Of a stretch of DNA of 33,230 nucleotides, positions 8,568-17,330 are shown piece after piece. The stretch is from Bacteroidales bacterium (GTDB taxonomy: Bacteria > Bacteroidota > Bacteroidia > Bacteroidales > JAIPAH01), in the NCBI GenBank assembly GCA_021740175.1, contig JAIPAH010000023.1, forward strand, positions 1 to 33,230, written 5' to 3'. Numbering within the stretch: position 1 is the stretch's first letter; each line of letters opens with the position of its first letter. A model generated the notes under the pieces. That model did no database searches, had not been told where the DNA came from, and worked only from the letters and a program-made list of their open reading frames with translations. The position numbers and the translations under genes are program-made.

Positions 8568-9864
8568 AGTGCTGGTTGTTACTTATTACTGGCCGCCGCA
8601 TTCCGGTACCGGTACTTATCGGATATCCAAATTTGTAAAATATTTAGTCAGGGAAGGATGGGAGCCAATTATACTTACCCCTGAAAATCCGGTATCCGCT
8701 TTTAAGGAAAAAAAGGTTGAATCCGTTTTTCAAAACGTTAAAGTATATCGAACAAAAATACTTGAGCCTACTTTTTTTAACAAAAAAAATTCCAGCGCTT
8801 CGCAAAATATATCTACTGTCTCATTCCTCCTTTCCAAAGAGCTTAGCTTCAAACAAAAGATTATTCGGTGGATAAGATTAAATCTTTTCATCCCTGATGC
8901 TAAAATCTTATGGTTACCATTTGCTGTCAAGGAAGGAAAAAAAGTAATATTAAAAGAAAAACCCGATATTATATTCTCAACCTCCCCACCCCCCAGTGCT
9001 CAAATGGTAGCTAAAAAACTGGCAAAATGGGGCAACCTCAAATGGGTGGCGGATTTTAGAGATCCGTGGACCAATATTTTTTATTATGAATTGTTAAAGT
9101 TTAATCCGCTTTCAAAAAATATAAACAACAGGCTCGAAAAAAAAGTGCTCAAAGCGGCCGATAAGATTATAACTGTGAGTAATAATTTTTTCCCGGATTT
9201 TAATCAACCTCAAAAGCATATTCAAATTGAAAACGGCTTTGACCCCGACGATATAGCTTCAATTGAATCATTCCACTCAAAAAAAGATAAGTTCACAATA
9301 CGCTATATTGGTTCCCTCAAATCAAATCAATTTTTCAAAAATTTCGTTGAAATATTAAAAGAACTCATTAAAGAAAAAAGGTATCAAAAAAACATAAAAT
9401 TTGAAGTGGCAGGATACGTGGAGCCGGCAATCAAAGCATACATGGAAAAAGAATTGGAAGCATTGGATTTTAATATCCAGGAGTATGTCCCTCATGAGAA
9501 AGCGATACGAAAAATGGCTGAGGCTGATTTGCTCATCCTTGCCATAGGGAAAGGGGCCTGGAGTAAAAATGTGATTTCTACTAAAATCTTCGAATACTTA
9601 ATGGTTGGAAAGCCTATTCTAGCCTTTGGTCATCTGGATGGAGCAGCTAATAAAATTTTACGAGAAACTAAAGCAGGGGTAATGTTTGATTATAGCTCTT
9701 ACGAAGAGGTTGAGAATCATCTACTTATGCGTTACTCCGATTGGGAAGCTAATTCGTCCCGCTATGACCCTGATAAGAAAAAAATAAAGAAATACAGTTT
9801 CGAAAATCATACTAAAAAACTAATTAAGGTAATGGAAGATTGCCTTATAGATGAAAATTGTTAA
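8560..9864 (+). CDS. Glycosyltransferase family 4-like protein
   Basis: A 434-residue cytoplasmic or membrane-associated sugar transferase with a GT-B fold. The N-terminal domain begins VLVVTYYWPPHSGTGTYR, the acceptor-side pattern of WbuB-like GT4 enzymes. FSTSPPPSAQMVAKKLAK and VADFRDPWTN are typical of this subgroup. The donor-binding domain shows IRYIGSLKSNQFFKNF and ISTKIFEYLMVGKPILAFG, where the Glu of FEYL is the expected nucleotide-sugar contact. It starts 8 bases inside the YfhO-like gene and ends 6 bases before the first sulfotransferase, so the three form one operon. The sugar and acceptor cannot be deduced. Confidence 0.9.
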   Translation: MNKVLVVTYYWPPHSGTGTYRISKFVKYLVREGWEPIILTPENPVSAFKEKKVESVFQNVKVYRTKILEPTFFNKKNSSASQNISTVSFLLSKELSFKQKIIRWIRLNLFIPDAKILWLPFAVKEGKKVILKEKPDIIFSTSPPPSAQMVAKKLAKWGNLKWVADFRDPWTNIFYYELLKFNPLSKNINNRLEKKVLKAADKIITVSNNFFPDFNQPQKHIQIENGFDPDDIASIESFHSKKDKFTIRYIGSLKSNQFFKNFVEILKELIKEKRYQKNIKFEVAGYVEPAIKAYMEKELEALDFNIQEYVPHEKAIRKMAEADLLILAIGKGAWSKNVISTKIFEYLMVGKPILAFGHLDGAANKILRETKAGVMFDYSSYEEVENHLLMRYSDWEANSSRYDPDKKKIKKYSFENHTKKLIKVMEDCLIDENC

Positions 9865-9870
9865 TAAAAC

Positions 9871-10866
9871 ATGGAAGAAGAGTTTAAAAACTTAAATAAG
9901 TACAGAAAAAGCTCTTACAAGAAGGATGAAAAGCAAGAAAACTTTCTTGAGGAATTCAATAAACATCTTCTAAAGAAAGAGATACATGAATACGGGGATT
10001 ATCCTGTAAATCACCCATTTCTCTTTATTATCGGCGCCCCCCGTTCCGGCACTACACTTCTTAGTCAACTGATAGCTAACACTTTAAATATAAGCTACAT
10101 CAATAATCTTTCTGCACGATTCTTTCTTGCTCCTTTGCATGGCATCAGATTTTCAAACACTGTACTTGGAGATACCCGGCAATCGAGTTTTCATTCCGAT
10201 TACGCCAGAACCGACGGGTTAAGCGAAATACATGAATTCGGCTATTTTTGGCGGTACTGGCTAAACAAACATTCGTTTGATGATATCACCTTTGCAAAAG
10301 AAAAAGAAGCTGAAATTGACTGGAAAGGAGTCAGGCAAGTTCTCACTACACTCCAGAATGAAACAAAGCGTCCTTTTGTTTTTAAAAATATATACGGCTC
10401 CTACCATATGAAAAAATTCGTTGAGATTCTCCAAAGGGTTATTTTTATCTATATTGAAAGAGACGAATTGGATGCAGCAGTTTCTATATTAAACGCAAGG
10501 AAAAAATACAATACCGATCTTAATACGTGGTGGTCATATCAACCCCCGGAATACGAGCAGTTAAAAGATTTGGATTACTGGTCACAAATTGCCGGCCAGA
10601 TATATTATTTACAACGCTTCTATAAAAAAGAAATGAATGAATTACCCGAAGAAAACTATCTGACTTTATCCTATAAGCAAATGTGTGATGACCCGCTTAC
10701 GGTAATTGAAAAAATTCGGAATAAGTGCAAAATGCATGATAACTATGATATTCCTGTTGTAAATGAGCCGCCGAAAAATTTCCCATATCGCACCTATGAC
10801 AATGCCCGGGAAGAAAAGAAAATGTTTGAGGAGAAATTCGAAAAATTCAGGAAATCAATCAAATAA
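9871..10866 (+). CDS. Sulfotransferase family protein (copy 1)
   Basis: This 331-residue protein has the PAPS-dependent sulfotransferase fold. The 5'-phosphosulfate loop is FIIGAPRSGTTLL (residues 53-64) and the 3'-phosphate site is IFIYIERDELDAAVS, with Arg197 and Ser205. Such enzymes move sulfate from PAPS to a hydroxyl group of a glycan or lipid. It follows a glycosyltransferase by 6 bases, so a glycan substrate is likely. It shares a layout with the protein at 18371: YIDN/YINN after the P-loop, the EFGYFWRYW versus EAGQLWRKW segment, and a WWSYQPPEY versus WWSVEPSNY segment. The two therefore look like paralogues. It ends 15 bases from the convergent WbqC-like gene. Confidence 0.87.
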   Translation: MEEEFKNLNKYRKSSYKKDEKQENFLEEFNKHLLKKEIHEYGDYPVNHPFLFIIGAPRSGTTLLSQLIANTLNISYINNLSARFFLAPLHGIRFSNTVLGDTRQSSFHSDYARTDGLSEIHEFGYFWRYWLNKHSFDDITFAKEKEAEIDWKGVRQVLTTLQNETKRPFVFKNIYGSYHMKKFVEILQRVIFIYIERDELDAAVSILNARKKYNTDLNTWWSYQPPEYEQLKDLDYWSQIAGQIYYLQRFYKKEMNELPEENYLTLSYKQMCDDPLTVIEKIRNKCKMHDNYDIPVVNEPPKNFPYRTYDNAREEKKMFEEKFEKFRKSIK

Positions 10867-10881
10867 GCCGCATAAATTTCT

Positions 10882-11574
10882 CTAAATATAATTTTTACTT
10901 TGAGGGCCATGGTTCATAAGCAAATCCAAAACTGAAAGATAAGGGATGAATTTTCCATGTAACTGATCATAAACCGGATGTTCAAATTCCTGATATTCCA
11001 GTTGTATATCGAATCGGTTCAAATAAGAAGTATCATTGTATTTTTTTGCGCCTTTCCCTGATAAATAGACATTTGCATCAAAATGCCTGCATAAATTAAC
11101 AATTAGTTCATTCTTATTTCCAAATTCACCTTTCTGTTGCGATAAAAGCTCAATTTCTGTATTGATTTCTAATTCCTTAACTACATACTTGATAAAGTCA
11201 ACATTCATCTGGCAAAAATCGCCCTGAGAAAATAGTTCTTTAATAATAGAAAAATATTTGTCGAAAAAAGGAGATTTGGAATAATTATGCTCAATCGCTT
11301 TCAACGCTTTTTTAGTCCACTTATCATCTGCAATCCGGGCCATAAGATATGTAATCTTTCCCTCATTTCCCTTTGGTTTTGAAATGGGCACCACCAACTC
11401 CATTTCACCTTGCGGCGTCTTTATTTTGTTGCGGTTTGCCACACTTTTTCCCCTTGGTATCTGTACTTCATCCAATATTACAAATACATCTGATTTTTTT
11501 ATTTTATCAAAGTAACCTATCCAAGGTAAAAAATTGGGCTGATGAATAGAAAGGACCTTTCTGCTGTTTTGCAT
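10882..11574 (-). CDS. WbqC-like family protein
   Basis: A 230-residue protein with the WbqC family N terminus, SIHQPNFLPWIGYFDKI, then DVFVILDEVQIPRGKS, NRNKIKTPQG and the VPISKP segment. WbqC-like proteins occur in O-antigen and other surface-polysaccharide loci; the biochemical activity is poorly known, with proposals involving amino-sugar modification. It is transcribed leftward, 58 bases after the PIG-L deacetylase, most likely in the same transcript. The pairing of WbqC with a LmbE/PIG-L protein suggests a joint step in making an N-acylated sugar; this is an inference from context. Confidence 0.88.
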   Translation of the reverse strand: MQNSRKVLSIHQPNFLPWIGYFDKIKKSDVFVILDEVQIPRGKSVANRNKIKTPQGEMELVVPISKPKGNEGKITYLMARIADDKWTKKALKAIEHNYSKSPFFDKYFSIIKELFSQGDFCQMNVDFIKYVVKELEINTEIELLSQQKGEFGNKNELIVNLCRHFDANVYLSGKGAKKYNDTSYLNRFDIQLEYQEFEHPVYDQLHGKFIPYLSVLDLLMNHGPQSKNYI

Positions 11575-11632
11575 AGATAATACTTATCTTTTGTCAGTGT
11601 GGAACTTATTATAAAAAAATTATCGGATGAAA

Positions 11633-12268
11633 TTATATAATCCATCGGATCACTTCAAAGGCCTCTGTATATTCTGTATTGACTTGAACTCCCCTGGTCT
11701 TTGAGAGCGAATAAATAAAATCCTCTTTTGCATAAAAGCGAGTCTTCTGGGAGTTGTAAGCATCCAGCGCATAGGTCTTTTGTTTCATATGTTTTTCTTC
11801 CAACTTTACAAAGCACTGAGTTTCAAATCTCAGATTATTCCAGGGCACTTCATAAGCCAGAATACTGGTCTGTTTAAAGGCTCTTATGCCTTCCATAGCA
11901 ACAGTCGTATGATCCTGATGTAAATCATTAGGCGAGGGCATAAAAACCAAATCGGGGTTGATTTCTTTCTTTAGTCTTACCATCTCCTCAAGTATATCCT
12001 GCCTCACATAATTCAATTTTCTCACCTCAAACCCATATATGATAAGATTCTCAGGTTTTATACCAAGTCTTTTAGTGGCTTCTTTTACTTCTTTTTCGAG
12101 CACATCTTGTGGCAACCCTTCCGGTACAGATTTTTTGGCCGTGGAAAAGGCTACGTAATAAACCTCGCTACCCTGCTCCAAAAATTTAGCTATACTGCCT
12201 CCGCAACCAAATTCTCCATCATCAGTATGTGGAGCTAAAACAACAATTTTTTTAAATGCTTTTTCCAT
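11633..12268 (-). CDS. PIG-L/LmbE family deacetylase
   Basis: A 211-residue zinc-dependent N-deacetylase of the LmbE/PIG-L family. The metal-binding motif VLAPHTDDGEFGCGGSIA (about residues 10-27) and the second motif PNDLHQDHTTV (His-x-x-His) are both present. Members remove acetyl groups from N-acetylglucosamine-type sugars or related thiol precursors. In this locus the likely substrate is a nucleotide sugar or lipid-linked glycan. The gene leads a leftward pair with the WbqC-like gene and faces the GT4 gene at 12383, with a -7 box for each direction in the gap. The length is at the normal lower end of the family. Confidence 0.9.
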   Translation of the reverse strand: MEKAFKKIVVLAPHTDDGEFGCGGSIAKFLEQGSEVYYVAFSTAKKSVPEGLPQDVLEKEVKEATKRLGIKPENLIIYGFEVRKLNYVRQDILEEMVRLKKEINPDLVFMPSPNDLHQDHTTVAMEGIRAFKQTSILAYEVPWNNLRFETQCFVKLEEKHMKQKTYALDAYNSQKTRFYAKEDFIYSLSKTRGVQVNTEYTEAFEVIRWII

Positions 12269-12298
12269 TAATGATTCGAATAGTTAATACTTGGATGG

Positions 12299-12306
12299 CA
12301 AAGATA
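12299..12306 (-). promoter_or_regulatory. -7 box for the leftward PIG-L/wbqC pair
   Basis: Read on the minus strand, TATCTTTG at 12306-12299 matches TAnnTTTG and lies about 30 bases before the PIG-L start. No good -33 TTG was found at 19 bases, so the evidence is partial. Confidence 0.4.
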
Positions 12307-12330
12307 TAAATTCTTAAAGATAGTTATTAT

Positions 12331-12338
12331 TATATTTG
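12331..12338 (+). promoter_or_regulatory. -7 box for the rightward GT4 gene
   Basis: TATATTTG matches TAnnTTTG and lies 44 bases before the ATG at 12383. Only a TTC is found where the -33 TTG should be. With the box on the other strand it forms a compact divergent promoter region. Confidence 0.45.
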
Positions 12339-12382
12339 CCCCCTATTTACCTATTTACAATAAATTAAGTCAGCATTAAGCA

Positions 12383-13588
12383 ATGAAAATATTAATGGTT
12401 TTGGAAGGCGAATTCCCTCCTGATATCAGGGTGGAAAATGAAATAAAAGCATTAAATAAAGCTGGCATTAAGGTAGTGCTTGCATGTTTCACTAAAAAAG
12501 AAACACAAACTGAAGACGCAAAAGAAGAATTATTGCAAATAAAAAGGAAGAAAATTAATCCTTTTCTTTTATATTTTAAGACAAATAATATCACATTCCC
12601 TTTTTATACGAAATGGTGGTCAAAATTCCTGAACGAAATGCTCAAGCACGATAATTTCGATTTTATCCATGCTCATGACCTACCTATGTTTAGGGTACTG
12701 GATCGAACCGGATTAACAAAACAATACCAGGTGATTGCTGATCTCCATGAAGATTACCCCGTCGCAATTCAAAACTACGAATGGGCCACGAAATTTCCTA
12801 ACCGCTATCTCGTACGTCCAAAAAGTTGGTTCAAAATTGAAAAGAAAATACTAAAAAACGCTGCCAAAATTGTTGTCTTAAGTGAAAATTTTAAAATAAA
12901 CTTACTTAGGAAATACACCTACCTGAGGGAAGAACAAATCGTCGTTTTTCCAAATGTCCCGGATCTTGAGTATTATAGAAATCAAAACACAAAAGAAGTT
13001 CGTATTGATAAAAGGGATAACATCCCATTGCTAACCTACTTTGGTAGGATAGCCACCAGACGTGGGATTATAACAACCGTAAAAGCCTTAAAAATTCTCA
13101 TAAAATCAGGGATTCAACTAAAATTATTATTAATAGGTCCTATAGAAAAAAGAAATAATGCCTTGATTAATGATTATCTAAATGATATTGAAGTAAAAGA
13201 TTATATCCAACATATTAACTGGATTGATATTGGAGAACTACGTTCCTATATGAAAGTTACCGACATCAGTATTTCCCCTATTGTTAAGAATGAGCAGCAT
13301 GAAGCAGGAGTGGCCAACAAAGTCTTTCAATATATGATGTTCGGGAAACCTATCATTGTTTCTAATTGCAGGCCCCAGGCAAAAGTGATACAGGAAGAAA
13401 AATGTGGTCTTGTATTCGAAAGTGAAAATCCCGGTGATTTAGCGGAGAAGATAAAAACGCTTATGAACAATCCCGGATTAACCAGGGAGATGGGAGAAAA
13501 CGGACAAAAAGCTATTTTTAATAAATACAATACCGATATTATGGGAGAAAATTTACGAAATATTTATAAAGAAAAGGGCGTAGGATAG
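12383..13588 (+). CDS. Glycosyltransferase family 4 (GT4)
   Basis: A 401-residue GT-B fold sugar transferase. The N-terminal domain shows EGEFPPDIRVENEIKALNKAG, then DFIHAHDLPMFRV and IADLHEDYP. The C-terminal donor domain shows LTYFGRIATRRG and EAGVANKVFQYMMFGKPII. In the EX7E-type donor motif the second Glu is replaced by Gln (FQYM), a variant also common in related enzymes, so activity is not excluded. The stop TAG at 13586 is followed at once by the broken remnant of a deacetylase gene. Decayed sequence related to this gene's last 204 bases is found again at 15363-15569. The donor sugar is unknown. Confidence 0.9.
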   Translation: MKILMVLEGEFPPDIRVENEIKALNKAGIKVVLACFTKKETQTEDAKEELLQIKRKKINPFLLYFKTNNITFPFYTKWWSKFLNEMLKHDNFDFIHAHDLPMFRVLDRTGLTKQYQVIADLHEDYPVAIQNYEWATKFPNRYLVRPKSWFKIEKKILKNAAKIVVLSENFKINLLRKYTYLREEQIVVFPNVPDLEYYRNQNTKEVRIDKRDNIPLLTYFGRIATRRGIITTVKALKILIKSGIQLKLLLIGPIEKRNNALINDYLNDIEVKDYIQHINWIDIGELRSYMKVTDISISPIVKNEQHEAGVANKVFQYMMFGKPIIVSNCRPQAKVIQEEKCGLVFESENPGDLAEKIKTLMNNPGLTREMGENGQKAIFNKYNTDIMGENLRNIYKEKGVG

Positions 13589-13662
13589 ATAAAAGGTTTT
13601 TTAATAAAGCTAAGATAGGCCATATGTTCTTTCTTTTGAATCATGTTAAAATAAATGATGAA
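13589..13662 (+). pseudogene. 5' remnant of a polysaccharide deacetylase gene
   Basis: This stretch aligns with the first 25 or so codons of the intact gene at 15570. Over 13564-13646 versus 15545-15628, about 75 of 84 positions agree by eye. The start codon has changed from ATG to ATA, and one base is missing in the T/A run, which breaks the frame. After the shift the translation AKIGHMFFLLNHV still parallels AKIDYVFFHLNHV of the intact protein, so it came from a diverged allele, not a fresh copy. The similarity fades just before the end of the leftward flippase gene. Confidence 0.8.
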
Positions 13663-13711
13663 AATTCAACGATCTCCTCTTTACATTCATATACATAAAT
13701 GTTGCAAAAAC

Positions 13712-15214
13712 CTACTTAATCTTAATATTCTTAAGGTTTTCTCTCCATTTTTTTGGTTTTCTCCATTTATTCCACGCCCCCTTCAGCCTGTCGATTTCAA
13801 CAGGATCATAAAATTTAAAAAAGTACAGTAGTACCGGGAAAATGGCGATTAGCAGCAATTTGATTATAATCCTCGGGATAATATCCATTGAATTGAGGAA
13901 TAAGTAGGAAATGCCAACAATAACAGCAGATAGCAATATCATTATAAAGACTTTCCTGATTTCATAAGGAATAAAATAGTGCCGTTGAGAATAGGTGTAG
14001 ATCAGGCCAAAGTAGATGGCTTGTGAAATTAGTAAGGCAATAGCCGCACCGATAGGGCCAAAGAAATATATAAAACCAATATTTAAACCTATATTCAAAA
14101 CCATAACAAAAATCATAACCATAGAAATGATTTTTGTCTTTTTTTCAACGATTAGTCCAAAATTGGCATTTCGTCTTAATAATTCAAATAGTTGCGCAAA
14201 TACTAATATGGGAACAATTTGATAAGCCCCCCAGTATTCTTTATTTGATGCCAATACCCTGATTGCTTCCTTGCTAAAAAGCGATAAACCTAATAACAGT
14301 ATAACAAACCCGAATGAAGTATAAGTCATTAATTTAGAATAAAACCTTTTGTTATTGGGCTGATCCATCATCTTATACCTCATAGGACCAATGGCATTAA
14401 ACACCGAATTGATAAAAAGTAACTTTAAAACATTACCAACCTTAAATCCGAGATTATATAGCCCCATATCTTCCATTCCTCCAACAAATCGTACGGCATA
14501 TTTATCAGTTACCGTAAGTAACACCCCTCCCACTCCTGAGATGGCTAAAGGGTAACTGAATAGTAACATTTCTTTAAGTATAATACGTTCAAAAACAGGG
14601 CTTATATTCTTAAGAATAAATTTGATATTAAACAGGATAAGGGAGATAAATCCAATGATTTGAGCTTCTATGATTCCTTCAACTCCCCTTTGCAAACCAA
14701 CAACAAAATAAATGGTAAGACCCAAAGTAATGACCAGTTTGAAAATATTGGAAATACTAAAAAGCAATGCTTTCCGCTGTAGCCTGACAACGATAAGTAT
14801 TAGCCTTGAAAGTATCTGGAAAGCTGCACTAACTAATAATAATTGAAACAGGTATGTATATTTACCGGAATCAAGTAATGATTGAGAAAAACTGCCTGAA
14901 AAAGGAATGAGAAGTACTAACATTAACAGAATACCAATAGCTATGAAAACTAATGTGGTAAAAAATATGGACTTTTGCTTATCCCGGTATCTTTTATCCC
15001 AATACCAGCGACTTAAAGCTCGCTGAAGGGAAAAACTAAAGATAGCTATGAGTACCTGGATGGTTATTTCTACTGTACCCAATACACCATATTCGGCAAC
15101 GGTCAATTCCTTTGTGTATATCGGGAGGAGTATTAATCCAATTATCTTTGTGGAAATATTTCCCAGACTGTAAATTAAAGTATCTTTTGTAGCGAGTTTA
15201 ATATTGTTCAGCAT
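13712..15214 (-). CDS. Wzx-like polysaccharide flippase (MATE/MOP superfamily)
   Basis: A 500-residue inner-membrane protein with about 14 hydrophobic helices and a basic C terminus (NKWRKPKKWRENLKNIKIK). The N terminus, TKDTLIYSLGNISTKIIGLILLP, with the following YTKELTVAEYGVLGTVE, is the signature of oligosaccharide flippases that move undecaprenyl-linked repeat units across the membrane. It is the export candidate of this glycan locus. It is read leftward, opposite to its flanking genes, and sits exactly between two reciprocal gene remnants (13589-13662 and 15363-15569), so it probably arrived with, or marks, a rearrangement. No Wzy polymerase is recognisable in the window. Confidence 0.9.
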   Translation of the reverse strand: MLNNIKLATKDTLIYSLGNISTKIIGLILLPIYTKELTVAEYGVLGTVEITIQVLIAIFSFSLQRALSRWYWDKRYRDKQKSIFFTTLVFIAIGILLMLVLLIPFSGSFSQSLLDSGKYTYLFQLLLVSAAFQILSRLILIVVRLQRKALLFSISNIFKLVITLGLTIYFVVGLQRGVEGIIEAQIIGFISLILFNIKFILKNISPVFERIILKEMLLFSYPLAISGVGGVLLTVTDKYAVRFVGGMEDMGLYNLGFKVGNVLKLLFINSVFNAIGPMRYKMMDQPNNKRFYSKLMTYTSFGFVILLLGLSLFSKEAIRVLASNKEYWGAYQIVPILVFAQLFELLRRNANFGLIVEKKTKIISMVMIFVMVLNIGLNIGFIYFFGPIGAAIALLISQAIYFGLIYTYSQRHYFIPYEIRKVFIMILLSAVIVGISYLFLNSMDIIPRIIIKLLLIAIFPVLLYFFKFYDPVEIDRLKGAWNKWRKPKKWRENLKNIKIK

Positions 15215-15362
15215 TAATCTTCGGGTTCACTTATCATTTCTCTACTTCAAAATATAATTCCAAAGAGATAACATCCATAAATATGCTATTATATGGCTAA
15301 CCAGCTAACTTAAAATATTTTCAAAGGTAAAAGATTTTGTCGTTTAAAATGAATGGGAATGG

Positions 15363-15569
15363 GCAATACAAGAATAAAAATATCGTACTCTATTTTAAGT
15401 GAAAATCTTATAATTTAGCAGAAAAAAAAGAAAACCGTTATTAACACGGTTAAGTACAGGAGATACGGGAAAAACGGGCAAGAGGAACTCTTCCAATTAA
15501 ATCCATTATTTCCATTAGGGGGGAAAACGTAAAAATTATTTGTATTATAAAGAAAAGGACTTAGGATAG
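15363..15569 (+). pseudogene. Decayed 3' remnant of a GT4 gene
   Basis: The 207 bases before the deacetylase start align along their whole length with the last 204 bases (13385-13588) of the intact GT4 gene. Shared blocks include AGTGAAAATC, ATTTAGC, the GGAGAT..GG(A/G)..AAACGG(A/G)CAA stretch and TTATAAAGAAAAGG. The final codons read YKEKDLG-stop against YKEKGVG-stop. Several small insertions or deletions break the frame, so no protein is made. Similarity may extend further left, toward about 15290, but too weakly to claim. The rest of the 355-base gap back to the flippase start shows no gene. The TAG touches the ATG of the next gene, preserving the ancestral junction. Confidence 0.75.
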
Positions 15570-16955
15570 ATGAAAGGTTTTTTAAATAAAGCTAAGATAG
15601 ATTATGTGTTCTTTCATTTGAATCATGTAATTAAAACAAATGATACACTGAGAAAGAAAATTATCATCTTAAAATCAAACGAAAACATTTCTCAATACCG
15701 AAATAAAATAATCTTTTTGCTCACCGACCGGGAACTTGATAGACAGAAGATAAAGCGTATTAATGACATCCCTGTTTTATTTCCTATGACAGAAAGCAAG
15801 GAATTTTTCTATATGGATAAAAACAACAATATTGTCTTTTTTGATGACCTTTTGAAATCGTCCTTTTTTTTATTATCCGGTTACCAGGAATTCAAAAGTA
15901 ATGCTAAAGATAAACTGGGCCGTTTCCCTTACAAGAATTCTATTCAAAAATTTCTGAATATTACGCAGAAACCCATTGTCAATTATTATTTTGACAATAT
16001 CAAAGAAGGGATTATTAAATTTTGCCATCATCATTCTATTTCTTACACTACACCAAAGATTTTTAAAAACTTCGGGTTTCTTTTAACACATGATGTCGAT
16101 AAAGTAGATTACTATACCAAGTGGTATATAGGCTATAAGATAAAAGAACTACTAGGCTTTGTTAAGTCAAAATATTCCTTTAAGCAAAACATGATAATTT
16201 TGCTTAAAGGCCTGTTCCAATATCTGAATTTTGTAAATCGAAAAAATCCGGCATGGGATTTTAACTTCCTTTTAGAAAACGAAAAAAAACACAATTTCAG
16301 ATCCGCATTTTATTTCTTAAACAAAGATGTATTGCATAAAGATTCATATTATACCTATGGAGAAACAAGAATCGTTAATCTAATAAATTGGCTATATAGA
16401 AATGGCTGTGAAATAGGTTTGCATGGAACGGTAAATTCTGCTTCCGATTTAAGTAAATTACAAGAGGTATATAATAAATTGCAATCCATCGCCCCGGAAA
16501 AAATAGCCGGTGGAAGGCAGCACAGATTATTAATGAAACTGCCTCAAACACTGGAAAATCATAAAATAGCCGGCCTGGATTATGATACCACTTTGGGATT
16601 TGCTGAGCATGAAGGTTTCAGAAATTCATATTGCCTTCCATTTAAACCTTACAATTTTGAAGAAGATAGAATGATCGACATTTGGGAATTACCTCTTAAT
16701 GTAATGGATACTACATTATTCGAATACCGAAAACTTACTTTTGAACAAGTAAAACAAAATATCGAAAATATAATTGGCGAAGTGAAGAAATTTGATGGTC
16801 TTTTCACTTTCCTATTGCACAATGGTTATTTTGACGGAATAAAACATCCAGGCATCGAAAACTTTTATGAGAAAATATTAGATACTGTTTCAAAACATAA
16901 TCCCGAAAATCTATTAGGGAAGGAAATTGCTGAACGTATGAAGAAAATCGGATAA
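15570..16955 (+). CDS. Polysaccharide deacetylase family protein (NodB-like)
   Basis: A 461-residue protein with an N-terminal region of unknown fold (about 1-165) and a C-terminal NodB-type barrel. FGFLLTHDVDKVD (Asp-x-Asp around residues 175-177) supplies the first metal-site motif, NGCEIGLHGTVNS the second, and AGLDYDTTLGFAEHEGFRNS the substrate loop. HNGYFDGI near the end may carry the late catalytic His. Proteins of this layout are common in Bacteroidota surface-glycan loci; some may bind rather than cleave sugars. The start abuts the TAG of a decayed GT4 remnant, so this gene was once translationally coupled to a glycosyltransferase. A broken copy of its 5' end lies at 13589. Confidence 0.85.
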   Translation: MKGFLNKAKIDYVFFHLNHVIKTNDTLRKKIIILKSNENISQYRNKIIFLLTDRELDRQKIKRINDIPVLFPMTESKEFFYMDKNNNIVFFDDLLKSSFFLLSGYQEFKSNAKDKLGRFPYKNSIQKFLNITQKPIVNYYFDNIKEGIIKFCHHHSISYTTPKIFKNFGFLLTHDVDKVDYYTKWYIGYKIKELLGFVKSKYSFKQNMIILLKGLFQYLNFVNRKNPAWDFNFLLENEKKHNFRSAFYFLNKDVLHKDSYYTYGETRIVNLINWLYRNGCEIGLHGTVNSASDLSKLQEVYNKLQSIAPEKIAGGRQHRLLMKLPQTLENHKIAGLDYDTTLGFAEHEGFRNSYCLPFKPYNFEEDRMIDIWELPLNVMDTTLFEYRKLTFEQVKQNIENIIGEVKKFDGLFTFLLHNGYFDGIKHPGIENFYEKILDTVSKHNPENLLGKEIAERMKKIG

Positions 16956-17330
16956 GAAGAGTTAAAGGACGGACATCATCATGCCTGGCGTGTTCCGCCT
17001 GAGACGGACAGGTGAACTCTGCATATAAAAAACACAGGGGTCCTGTACCCGCCGAAGCGGTAATTTGTGAAAAGCGGTTGTCAGATTAGTAAGCATAGGC
17101 CGGGGGGTGTTCGAATTTAGCTACATGTTCCCTGAATCCGGGAATTTCTCATTTGCCCCGTTCCAGTAAGGTTTTCGCTGAATTGGGTCGGCTATTCAAC
17201 CCACCGGAATTTTTTGTACTTTTACTTATAACATAGTTTTTTTATTCGTTATGAGCTTATACTTCCGGTGGCTTGAGAAGTTACTTTAGCTTCAGCCTCA
17301 GGCTGATGAGTTCAACAAAACATTATAAAT
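16956..17330. other. Gene-free spacer with several palindromes
   Basis: No convincing gene is present. The first half is clearly richer in G and C than its AT-rich surroundings. It contains three short inverted repeats: TCCGCCTGAGACGGA (16994-17008, near-palindromic), CCACCGGAA at 17201-17209 against TTCCGGTGG at 17263-17271, and TCAGCCT/AGGCTGA at 17292-17306 with a one-base loop. These look like debris of dispersed palindromic repeats or a decayed mobile element. The two longer translations that cross the end are shadows of the sulfotransferase gene. Confidence 0.5.
17214..17241 (+). promoter_or_regulatory. Possible promoter of the second sulfotransferase operon
   Basis: TTG at 17214-17216 and TAGTTTTT at 17234-17241 (one mismatch to TAnnTTTG) are 17 bases apart, about 90 bases before the ATG at 17331. 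It lies between the CCACCGGAA and TTCCGGTGG arms. Confidence 0.35.

Noticed and set aside
12383-13588. GT4 enzyme as inactive because of Gln in place of the second Glu of the EX7E motif
   Set aside because: The same NKVFQYM variant seems frequent in related enzymes, and all other motifs are intact.
15439-15464. Small hairpin AACCG/CGGTT as a terminator
   Set aside because: No T run follows, and the sequence aligns with the coding part of the GT4 gene, so it is part of the pseudogene.
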